A stretch of DNA of 11,521 nucleotides, from the NCBI GenBank assembly GCA_027577415.1, contig JANBQS010000823.1, positions 1 to 11,521 on the forward strand. The letters run 5' to 3'. Each line of letters starts with the position of its first letter. The stretch's first letter is position 1. Source of the stretch: Coemansia sp. RSA 922. Its lineage: Eukaryota > Kickxellomycota > Kickxellomycetes > Kickxellales > Kickxellaceae. Position numbers and translations under genes: made by a program. Below are positions 5,216-11,521 of this stretch, in pieces. Below the pieces are notes generated by a model. It had not been told where the DNA came from. It made no database searches and was given only the letters and a program-made list of their open reading frames with translations.

Positions 5216-8200
5216 CTACACGCCGTTACTTACGTATTGGTCGTGTAGCTGAAAAAGAATATTGCAGATTTGCATGGCGTCTTCTTCGGTCATAGCCTCC
5301 AGATCAATAGACTTTACGCCCGTGCTGCCTCGACGCGAGATAAACAGTCGGAGCTTTTTGGGCGACTTTTGGTTGCGCTGGCAAACGATATTACTGATAT
5401 GAAATGTCAGTGTCTTGGCCGTCTCAATGCGATGGTCCGATGCCATCAATGTAACCACATCGCCGTCAATAACCAACGACCTCTCATGGCGCGTAAACAT
5501 CTGTGCACGCCGAATGACGCGGAACGTGTGGCATACCGACGAAGAGTCTGCCCCATTGCCATCTACCGCCGATGTCCTTGCTGTTCCAGACATTAGAGCA
5601 CCCGACACACCGCCGTCTGTTGACCAGCGCGGTACACGGTCATTTGGCTCTGGTACTAGCAATGTTGCACCGATCTTTTGCAAGCACAGTTCAATACCAA
5701 GCGGTATTTGCCAAACGCGCATGTCAGCATCGAGCGCAATAAACAGGTTGTCTTCGAGTACACCCAGCGCATATCGATCTTCAGAAAACTGCTTCTTGCG
5801 GCACACCAGCGCCAGAACCATGTCTATTGTGGCGCTGCTATCAGTCTCCACCGTTGTCGTGCGCAAGGCCTCAGCCGACTGAGGTTCGTCCAAAACGCGG
5901 ATCTTGAACAGGCGTGACTCATACATTGCTGATGAACCGGATCCAGGCGATGATGGCCGCCTCTGCGGCTTGCCAAATGGCGCAGGAAGCTGGCTTACGA
6001 GTTGACTATGTGCTGGTGTACCAACAAATATACCAGCAGTACTGGAAGTAGCCGCACGCGAGGGCTGTAGCACCACCTTTGATACTTCTACACGATGCAT
6101 GATTCTGCAATAAAGGTTTCGCTTAGCACCGTTATCTGGAGTATCGACAGAAGCCGCTATAGATGTTGTGGCCGCCGAGGTGGCAGATGCCATTGGTAAC
6201 AGCGATTTTGGCCGAACCATGCGCGGCGGGCGACCTTGGCGTACTCTAATGTCTTCGTTCAACTTGATTTGGTCGGGAGTCGACAGACACAGCGCAAACT
6301 CGTCGTAGCCAAAACTCGACACCGGTCGTATGCGATCCAATGCCGGAAAGTCGTCGTCGACTTCGCCATCGTCGGCAATACGCAACACCCACATCACTAT
6401 ATCTTGTAAATCGGGCTCCAGCGGCGGTGCAAGGCCATCGTCGATATATCGGTGAAGTGCAAACCCAACGACTTGCTCAACAGTGGCAGTCTGGCGTACT
6501 TTCACATTTAGCAGTTGCGATTGTGCTCCACTACCGCCTATGACATACACCTTGAGTCCAAGCAAGCTGGAGCCACCAGTCGCATTCCCAATGGAGCTAA
6601 ACTCCTCAGTGAAAGGATTTTGTCGTATTTCAATCTTGCTCGACAGTAGCGCAGACAGTCCAGACTTTGCCGGCGTTAACGGTGGCACGTATTCAAATTT
6701 GGCGGCCAGATCCGCCAGTCCGCCAACCTGGTTCTTTGATCCGATGCTAGCGGCATTGCATGCTCCCTTGAACGACCAGTCGAGTGCCCGGGCAGACACA
6801 AGTGGTGTACTATTGTCGGCAGCTCGAAGCGGCTCCATGCTGCCGCTGTTACCGCCAAGTCGCGCGTTAGGGCTAAGCGCCGCCAATGTTGGCAGCTCAG
6901 CCTTACTGCCACGCGCTGACAGACGACCCTCTGGATCGGAGATGCCTCTGGGCCGGGATCCACTAGACTCCTGCGTAAGGTACTCGTATTTGGCCCCAGA
7001 AACAGCCGATGCCACTGGAGTTGCCAACAGCGGCGATGAAACCGGAACTGAAGTAGCCAGCGCTGGCTTTGGAAGAAGTCGGGTGCTACGCTTCTTATCT
7101 GTCGACAGCATGATAATGGAATTTCTGCGACTGTGCACACTTGGAATCGGACTAGCAGCTCGCGGTCGCAGCAGACCGCGTCCAAAACCCAGTCCAATCA
7201 ACGCAGGCGTTCGCGATGACCCGTCGTCGCCCTCAAGATCAATGTCGTCATCGCTGTCGTCAGCACCGAACATTAGCGGCATAGGCGGGATCGGATACGC
7301 TGCATTGGCTCCAGGAGGCGGGAACATGCTGATCGGTCGGATGCCCGCTCGGGGCCCGTACCATGTGTGCGTACTGGCACCTCGGCGAGACAGCGGCGTC
7401 ATGTCGTCATCCTCGTCACTGCTTTGGTCCCAGCTGGTCTGCTCAGCACCGCCCACCCACCCGGAGGCCTGGTTGCTGCCCTGTTGACGCTGAGCATCTA
7501 CATATGCGCCACCAACCCATTTACTCTTCTGGCCAGCCGCACCACCTTGGTAGTGGTAAGCACCAGGCCGCTTTGTTGGCAACGTCACGCTACGCTTAAG
7601 CGTCGGGGCTGTGGATCCGCTGTCCTCTCGCTGGCCAGTGAGCAAAGTCCTTGTCGATGCATCACTGCGCTTTGCTCGCAGCGCAATGCTCCCAGAACCT
7701 CCTCGCGTAGACGACTGAGATGCGCTCTCCGACCCTTGCCGCTTTGACCTTTGAGCGCCAGTCGACATCGCACCAGCAACTCTGTCGTCTAATCGATCCT
7801 GGTCAAGTGTGAAATCTTGGCTTCTAGCACTATCAGTCGATGTCTTTGAGCTAGGCGGGTGTCGTTGTTGGACCTTGAGCTCTGGACTAACTGCCGCTGT
7901 TTGCTGGGAGCCTTCGTAAAATGTTACTGCTTGATCGCCACCCTCAAACATGGACTTTACGTCAAAGTCGATGCCCAGCGCCATCGCGTCTCGCGACGAC
8001 CCCTTACGCTGAAATTCGCTGGGCCGCTGTAACCGAATAGTCGCTATGCTGTTGCTCGTTGCATGGCCCTGGTACCGCTTCCTGTCGCCTCTGATAGCAG
8101 TTTGCGACGCCGGAGGCTGTGCCGACAAGCTGCCGTCAGGGCGCTGAATAGTGTCCAGTGAGCGTCGTGGTGGCATATTTTTGGGAGGCCACCCTTGCTC

Positions 8201-8914
8201 TGACAAGACCTGCGTCTGAGCACTATCGGACAAGGAACCAGGGTCTGCTACCTCGTCAACTACAGCCAGAGGTCGAGGTCGAACGACATCCAAACTACGC
8301 CTCGATGTTTGAGGCGGCGAACTGCCGCTATCAGCGTATGCTGGTATGCGAATATCCTGATCAACATACTCGTCCAACAACATCTCAGGATGCTGAGGCA
8401 CAACACCAAGTCCAACCACCTCTTCTCTGCCCTCGCCTGTAGGCGCAACCTTGGCGTTTCGGTTAGTGCGCTTGGTACGACCAGATGCACCACTACCGTC
8501 GGGATACCGCGCGCTAGGTGGTTGTGCAGCTCCACCATCCTTTCCGCGTATGCCAGTGCCTGGGTGCGCCATTCGCGGCGCTGGCCGAGAGTACATGTAA
8601 CCTTCATTGTGGTCAATTTCGGGACTACCGACTGTCTCCGTCTCTGGGTAGTGACCGCATGCCATTATATAGGCATTTGCTGCAGTGTTCTGCGCAACTT
8701 GCTGCCGGAGCTCAGACGCTGAGGTATTACGCCGTGCAGCTGGAGACATTGGCGAAGGGGCACTCCCTTGTCTGCCGCGTGTAGCACCGCTGCCTGTGAG
8801 TGGCACTGCAAGGTCGTTGAAGGTCAGTACGCGCTCTCCTGTCGGGTCATTGGCGCGTAGAAACGATACTCGCAACTGGTATATCAAAAATGCAGGGTCA
8901 TTAACCAAGGCCAT
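5216..8914 (-). CDS. SIN1: TORC2 subunit SIN1/AVO1 (CRIM, RBD-like and PH domains)
   Basis: This is a complete single-exon gene encoding 1232 residues. SIN1 (yeast Avo1, human MAPKAP1) is the TORC2 subunit that recruits AGC kinases (Ypk/Akt type) and anchors the complex at membranes. I start it at ATG 8912-8914, because MALVNDPAFLIYQLRVSFLR matches the family N-terminus that binds the TORC2 core. An upstream in-frame ATG at 9049 would add 45 hydrophobic, non-conserved residues. Residues about 40-720 are a long Ser/Pro/Gly-rich disordered region with two RRSLD motifs (205-209, 250-254), two WVGGA motifs (466-470, 486-490) and acidic runs (about 496-504, 552-565). The CRIM domain spans about 766-884, starting at NPF, with the acidic substrate-recruiting loop ADDGEVDDDFPALDR at 847-861. 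A Ras-binding-like domain lies at about 998-1087 and a PH domain at about 1128-1225 (IDGD at 1149-1152). The protein is much longer than human SIN1 (522 aa), mainly in the disordered part. Confidence 0.96.
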   Translation of the reverse strand: MALVNDPAFLIYQLRVSFLRANDPTGERVLTFNDLAVPLTGSGATRGRQGSAPSPMSPAARRNTSASELRQQVAQNTAANAYIMACGHYPETETVGSPEIDHNEGYMYSRPAPRMAHPGTGIRGKDGGAAQPPSARYPDGSGASGRTKRTNRNAKVAPTGEGREEVVGLGVVPQHPEMLLDEYVDQDIRIPAYADSGSSPPQTSRRSLDVVRPRPLAVVDEVADPGSLSDSAQTQVLSEQGWPPKNMPPRRSLDTIQRPDGSLSAQPPASQTAIRGDRKRYQGHATSNSIATIRLQRPSEFQRKGSSRDAMALGIDFDVKSMFEGGDQAVTFYEGSQQTAAVSPELKVQQRHPPSSKTSTDSARSQDFTLDQDRLDDRVAGAMSTGAQRSKRQGSESASQSSTRGGSGSIALRAKRSDASTRTLLTGQREDSGSTAPTLKRSVTLPTKRPGAYHYQGGAAGQKSKWVGGAYVDAQRQQGSNQASGWVGGAEQTSWDQSSDEDDDMTPLSRRGASTHTWYGPRAGIRPISMFPPPGANAAYPIPPMPLMFGADDSDDDIDLEGDDGSSRTPALIGLGFGRGLLRPRAASPIPSVHSRRNSIIMLSTDKKRSTRLLPKPALATSVPVSSPLLATPVASAVSGAKYEYLTQESSGSRPRGISDPEGRLSARGSKAELPTLAALSPNARLGGNSGSMEPLRAADNSTPLVSARALDWSFKGACNAASIGSKNQVGGLADLAAKFEYVPPLTPAKSGLSALLSSKIEIRQNPFTEEFSSIGNATGGSSLLGLKVYVIGGSGAQSQLLNVKVRQTATVEQVVGFALHRYIDDGLAPPLEPDLQDIVMWVLRIADDGEVDDDFPALDRIRPVSSFGYDEFALCLSTPDQIKLNEDIRVRQGRPPRMVRPKSLLPMASATSAATTSIAASVDTPDNGAKRNLYCRIMHRVEVSKVVLQPSRAATSSTAGIFVGTPAHSQLVSQLPAPFGKPQRRPSSPGSGSSAMYESRLFKIRVLDEPQSAEALRTTTVETDSSATIDMVLALVCRKKQFSEDRYALGVLEDNLFIALDADMRVWQIPLGIELCLQKIGATLLVPEPNDRVPRWSTDGGVSGALMSGTARTSAVDGNGADSSSVCHTFRVIRRAQMFTRHERSLVIDGDVVTLMASDHRIETAKTLTFHISNIVCQRNQKSPKKLRLFISRRGSTGVKSIDLEAMTEEDAMQICNILFQLHDQYVSNGV

Positions 8915-9187
8915 TTCGTCAGAAGTGACCGAAATAACAGACGAAAAATAAATATAAAAAATAAATATAGAACAAATTGACGGCAAGCTGACCAGAAAGT
9001 AGGGCCCAGTATTCGCGAAGACGTTGGGTGCTTCGCACACGTGGCCCATAGGCTAGAATTGTAGGCGATCAGCGTACTGGGCGTACGTTTTTTTTTTTTT
9101 TTGCCGTTTGAAACAGTCGTCACCGTCACCATTTGCCATCCACTATTTCTTGTACTATTAATACGAAAAAAAGCTGCATGGAATAGT
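8915..9187. promoter_or_regulatory. Divergent promoter between SIN1 and NUFIP
   Basis: This 273-bp gap drives SIN1 leftward and NUFIP rightward. On the SIN1 side is an AT-rich stretch (8944-8970, TATATTTA on the minus strand) 30-56 bases before the SIN1 ATG. In the middle are a palindromic TTCGCGAA (9012-9019), reminiscent of E2F/MBF-type sites, and a CACGTG E-box (9038-9043). GCGTAC is repeated at 9072-9077 and 9081-9086. A 15-T run at 9088-9102 is likely to exclude nucleosomes. No classic TATA box is seen for NUFIP. Confidence 0.6.
9038..9043. promoter_or_regulatory. CACGTG E-box in the SIN1/NUFIP promoter
   Basis: This is a perfect CACGTG between two divergent genes, 124 bp from the SIN1 ATG and 144 bp from the NUFIP ATG. 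It is a candidate bHLH (Cbf1/Pho4-like) site. Location in an obvious promoter raises its credibility above a random 6-mer. Confidence 0.4.
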
Positions 9188-10090
9188 ATGGAAGAAGATA
9201 GCAGCAGTTCGTTTTTCTCGTTTACAACACCAGATCCAGCGCCAGCTCGAGACGCACCAGTGATTGACGACTTTCTCTCAGCACATGTTCAGAACCACAG
9301 CACGACTCCAGTACAGGAGTTGACCAGCGCTTCAATAGTGGCAGTCGATAGTGGCAGAAACATTGTTGCGGCCAGTCAGACCAAGACCGCTATGCCGAAA
9401 CCAGCGTCCAGGGCGATTGTGGCGGTGGACGAACAGATTCATCCGCTGATTCGGAGCCGTCGCCTGGATACGCCCGAAGAAATCGCTGCATGGATTGCAG
9501 AACGCAAGGCAAAGTACCCGACTACCGCAAATACCCAGGCCAAAGTAAATCAGACTGCCAGCGCGCTAGATACAACTAGCGCCAATGGCAAGCGCAAACA
9601 CTCAGTTGATGGGAAGCTCCCGACTGCCCATACGGCCTCAGCCGCCAACACTAATCCACTCGACATGCTTATGCAGTACGCTGGAGAGTCTGAAAGCAAC
9701 GAGAGCGATACTGATGATGATGGACCCGAGGTAGTGTCGACAAAACCGCCAGCTACTCGAGCGCCATTTAAGCCATCGGGACTAGCACCAGGCGAAGACC
9801 GGCGCAAACTGAGAGTGTGCAAGTACTTTGCCCAGGGCAGATGTCACAAGGGCAACGCCTGTCCATTTTCACACCCAGAGTCGCTCAACAAACCTCGTAA
9901 AGACAAAGCACCCAGTAGTGCACCCGAGCCAACACCAGCCAAGGGCGGACCATCACTATTAGAGATGCTGATGGCGAAGGATATTGAGCGAGAAAACTAC
10001 AGAATATTCCAGTGCATCGAGTATATCTGCGACAGAAACTTCTTGGGTGCACCTGCGCATATTGAGCTCTTGTATCAAACAAGGGACTAA
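9188..10090 (+). CDS. NUFIP1: NUFIP1-domain protein with CCCH zinc finger (snoRNP assembly)
   Basis: This is a complete single-exon gene encoding 300 residues. The first in-frame ATG is at 9188. Residues 93-113 (LDTPEEIAAWIAERKAKYPT) are the NUFIP1 conserved motif, a helix with W102 that binds the snoRNP protein Snu13/15.5K. NUFIP1 (yeast Rsa1) is the adaptor linking Snu13 and the R2TP co-chaperone during assembly of box C/D snoRNPs in the nucleus. An acidic Ser/Asp cluster spans about 167-181. A CCCH finger follows with C211, C219, C225 and H229 (spacing CX7CX5CX3H), a form often found in fungal NUFIP proteins and able to bind RNA. The C-terminal helix (about 255-286, SLLEMLMAKDIERENYRIFQ) is also typical of fungal members. 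The N-terminal about 90 residues are variable. It diverges from SIN1 and converges with PEX10. Orthology to Rsa1 is likely but not certain from sequence alone. Confidence 0.9.
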   Translation: MEEDSSSSFFSFTTPDPAPARDAPVIDDFLSAHVQNHSTTPVQELTSASIVAVDSGRNIVAASQTKTAMPKPASRAIVAVDEQIHPLIRSRRLDTPEEIAAWIAERKAKYPTTANTQAKVNQTASALDTTSANGKRKHSVDGKLPTAHTASAANTNPLDMLMQYAGESESNESDTDDDGPEVVSTKPPATRAPFKPSGLAPGEDRRKLRVCKYFAQGRCHKGNACPFSHPESLNKPRKDKAPSSAPEPTPAKGGPSLLEMLMAKDIERENYRIFQCIEYICDRNFLGAPAHIELLYQTRD

Positions 10091-10156
10091 AGTGGTGTCC
10101 AATAATAATAATAATAAAAAACAGTTTATATATGAATACATTGGCCATCTCTTTGC
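10091..10156. terminator. Shared 3' region of convergent NUFIP and PEX10 genes
   Basis: The two stop codons are only 66 bases apart. Five AAT triplets (10101-10115) run into an A-tract and create AATAAA at 10113-10118 for the plus-strand transcript. The minus strand offers CATATATAAAC, a UA-rich efficiency-type element, for PEX10. As with the permease/BUD13 pair, the 3' UTRs probably overlap. Confidence 0.5.
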
Positions 10157-11329
10157 TCAGTAGTTGAACACGGGCATTATCTGGTTGAGCTTCAAGGGCT
10201 GCCGACATAGCGGACACTCGGGATGTGTTTGGCACCACTCGAAGGCACAGCTCCAGCAGAACAAGTGTCCACAGGGCGTAGAGGCTGAATGGCTGCGCTG
10301 GGAGAGACACAGTGTGCATTTCTGCTGGCTAGATGTGAACCGTGCAATAGCCTCAATATCACTCGCATCTAGTTTGCCCTCCACATCAGAATTGGATCCA
10401 TCGTCATCCTCAACGTCCTTTGGCTCATAGCTATGAGAACTGCAAGCATCGGTATCTTCCTTGGCAACGACCTCGTCTGCTTCAGGTCGTTCCAATTCCA
10501 TATCTGCACTCGTCGCTGACCAATGGACGTTCCTACGTGTGACTTGCAATTCGTCATCGCCACTGTCTTCGTCCCGATTCTGCCAGTTCCCGAGTTGAAC
10601 GATAGCCTGAACAACAAGCTGAATGCCCAGGAGCGCACCAAGGATCTCATACCCAGAGCCCTCGTCTTCACCCTGTCTCAGCTTGCGCGTAAACACGTAT
10701 CTAATCCCTGTCAATCGTTTGGAGAAGCTATAGTAAGCGCCCGTAAAGTAAAACACCGCCAAATGCACCATTGATAGCTTTGAAAGCAGTCCACCGCCTT
10801 TAACCAGCGCAACAACCCGCCCCAGTGTCTTCTCCACTCTTCCAGCCTTCGCTTGGCCTCGACGTAGCCGTCGTCTTTGCATCCAGCCGCGGATTGCAGC
10901 CAGCACTCGAGCCACGCCAAAGCCAGCGCCTGTCTGCAGCACTACCATGAGGAAACGGCGCCCAATCGACGGGTACAGTTGCCGCTTGTCAATCTGGAGT
11001 ATGCCGCAATACTCCTCACCCAGCGTCTGTGCTCCAGTCAGCGTGGTCAGCCCGTAGTATATTGCCTTTGAAGCTGCCTCTACTTCTGTCTGGTGAGCTG
11101 CATAGTATCGAGTACCCTTGGTCTGTTGTACGACGTCGGCCAACTGTGACTGAAGCCGCTGCTGGTAAAATAGATCCTTTTGCGTCGACCGCACGATGTC
11201 GGGCTGACCTGAAAACGGAAAGACAAACTCACTACGCTGTGGTAACGCTATCTCAAGAGCTTGGTCTGGCTCATGACCGGCTCCTTCAGCAAGGACTTGT
11301 ACGCTGGGCTCTTCCTTATTCTGCGACAT
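10157..11329 (-). CDS. PEX10: Peroxisome biogenesis factor 10 (PEX10), RING E3 ligase
   Basis: This is a complete single-exon gene encoding 390 residues. PEX10, with PEX2 and PEX12, forms the peroxisomal membrane ubiquitin ligase that marks the import receptor PEX5 for recycling. The N-terminal Pex2/Pex12-type domain spans about 43-245 and includes LGEEYCGILQI near residue 104 and hydrophobic segments at about 123-145, 182-201 and 227-247. An acidic Ser/Asp-rich linker (about 250-326) follows and largely explains why it is longer than human (326) or yeast (337) PEX10. The C-terminal RING is intact: C338, C341, C353, H355, C358, C361, C372 and C375 (C3HC4, spacing CX2C-X11-CXHX2CX2C-X10-CX2C). 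I start at ATG 11327-11329. The frame stays open upstream to the window edge but has no further ATG. It converges with NUFIP. Confidence 0.95.
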   Translation of the reverse strand: MSQNKEEPSVQVLAEGAGHEPDQALEIALPQRSEFVFPFSGQPDIVRSTQKDLFYQQRLQSQLADVVQQTKGTRYYAAHQTEVEAASKAIYYGLTTLTGAQTLGEEYCGILQIDKRQLYPSIGRRFLMVVLQTGAGFGVARVLAAIRGWMQRRRLRRGQAKAGRVEKTLGRVVALVKGGGLLSKLSMVHLAVFYFTGAYYSFSKRLTGIRYVFTRKLRQGEDEGSGYEILGALLGIQLVVQAIVQLGNWQNRDEDSGDDELQVTRRNVHWSATSADMELERPEADEVVAKEDTDACSSHSYEPKDVEDDDGSNSDVEGKLDASDIEAIARFTSSQQKCTLCLSQRSHSASTPCGHLFCWSCAFEWCQTHPECPLCRQPLKLNQIMPVFNY

Positions 11330-11521
11330 TGCGGCCAGAAAAAAACGAGTTCTTACAAAGTAGCGAAAGTGTAGTATACAATTGACAATGTCATTCAAGT
11401 TGAGGAAAAGAACGAGAAATGCTACAAGAGATAGCGCGTAACGCTGACGAGGTGGGGAGAAGCAAAAACACGTGCTTGCAGAATATATTGCGCTTATTTC
11501 TTTGGTCGACGGCCAAACCAC
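11330..11521 (-). promoter_or_regulatory. PEX10 upstream region with E-box
   Basis: These 192 bases precede PEX10 and reach the right edge. A CACGTG E-box lies at 11469-11474, 140 bp upstream of the ATG. The PEX10 frame stays open through the whole stretch without an ATG, giving hydrophobic residues that do not resemble PEX10. I read it as leader and promoter, although an upstream exon beyond the window cannot be excluded. Confidence 0.4.

Noticed and set aside
6483..7487. 334-codon plus-strand frame opposite SIN1
   Set aside because: It starts at GTG, is antisense to a clearly conserved gene, and shows a composition expected from the mirror frame of a Ser/Gly/Ala-rich coding region.
8915..9049. 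45-residue N-terminal extension of SIN1 from ATG 9047-9049
   Set aside because: The family N-terminus begins at the ATG at 8914. The extension is non-conserved, translates AT-rich promoter-like sequence and includes the E-box.
9101..9187. In-frame extension upstream of NUFIP
   Set aside because: It would need a TTG start within the T-tract. The first ATG is at 9188.
10101..10115. Five AAT triplets as a microsatellite
   Set aside because: They are too short to be a notable repeat and are better explained as part of the NUFIP polyadenylation region.
11330..11521. In-frame open extension upstream of PEX10
   Set aside because: It contains no ATG, reaches the edge only through a GTG, and its residues do not resemble PEX10. 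The conserved protein starts well from 11329.

Overview
This is nuclear DNA from a fungus. It holds eight genes or likely genes, and none needs an intron within the window. The proteins include a monocarboxylate-type MFS permease, a TORC2 subunit with CRIM, Ras-binding-like and PH regions, the splicing factor BUD13, a NUFIP-type protein with a CCCH finger, the peroxisomal RING protein PEX10, and the start of a PDRG1-type prefoldin-like protein. Intron-poor, compact genes with this repertoire fit an early-diverging lineage such as Kickxellomycotina (Coemansia and relatives). That placement is an inference from general resemblance, not a measured result.

Layout, left to right. Positions 1-107 (minus) hold the N-terminus of a PDRG1-like gene cut by the window edge. 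Positions 236-880 (minus) hold a 214-residue orphan gene with a good TATA box. Positions 881-1653 are non-coding and contain the promoters of two divergent genes. Positions 1654-1914 (plus) hold an 86-residue Ser-rich orphan with a TATA box and an AUG-free leader. Positions 1915-2599 have no convincing gene. Positions 2600-3919 (plus) encode the MFS permease, which converges with BUD13 (3967-5076, minus). SIN1 follows at 5216-8914 (minus), and a 273-bp divergent promoter separates it from NUFIP (9188-10090, plus). NUFIP converges with PEX10 (10157-11329, minus), and the last 192 bp are PEX10 upstream sequence.

The right half is ordinary core eukaryotic machinery: splicing, TORC2 signalling, snoRNP assembly and peroxisome import. 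The less explained part is the left 2.6 kb, with two orphan genes, a 35-bp near-perfect palindrome just upstream of PDRG1, and two long gene-poor stretches. PDRG1, NUFIP and SIN1 can all be linked to the R2TP/prefoldin-like co-chaperone network (as component, adaptor and subunit of a client complex). Their proximity is worth a synteny check but may be chance. I see no tRNA, rRNA, transposon or CRISPR array, and no clear new multi-gene system.
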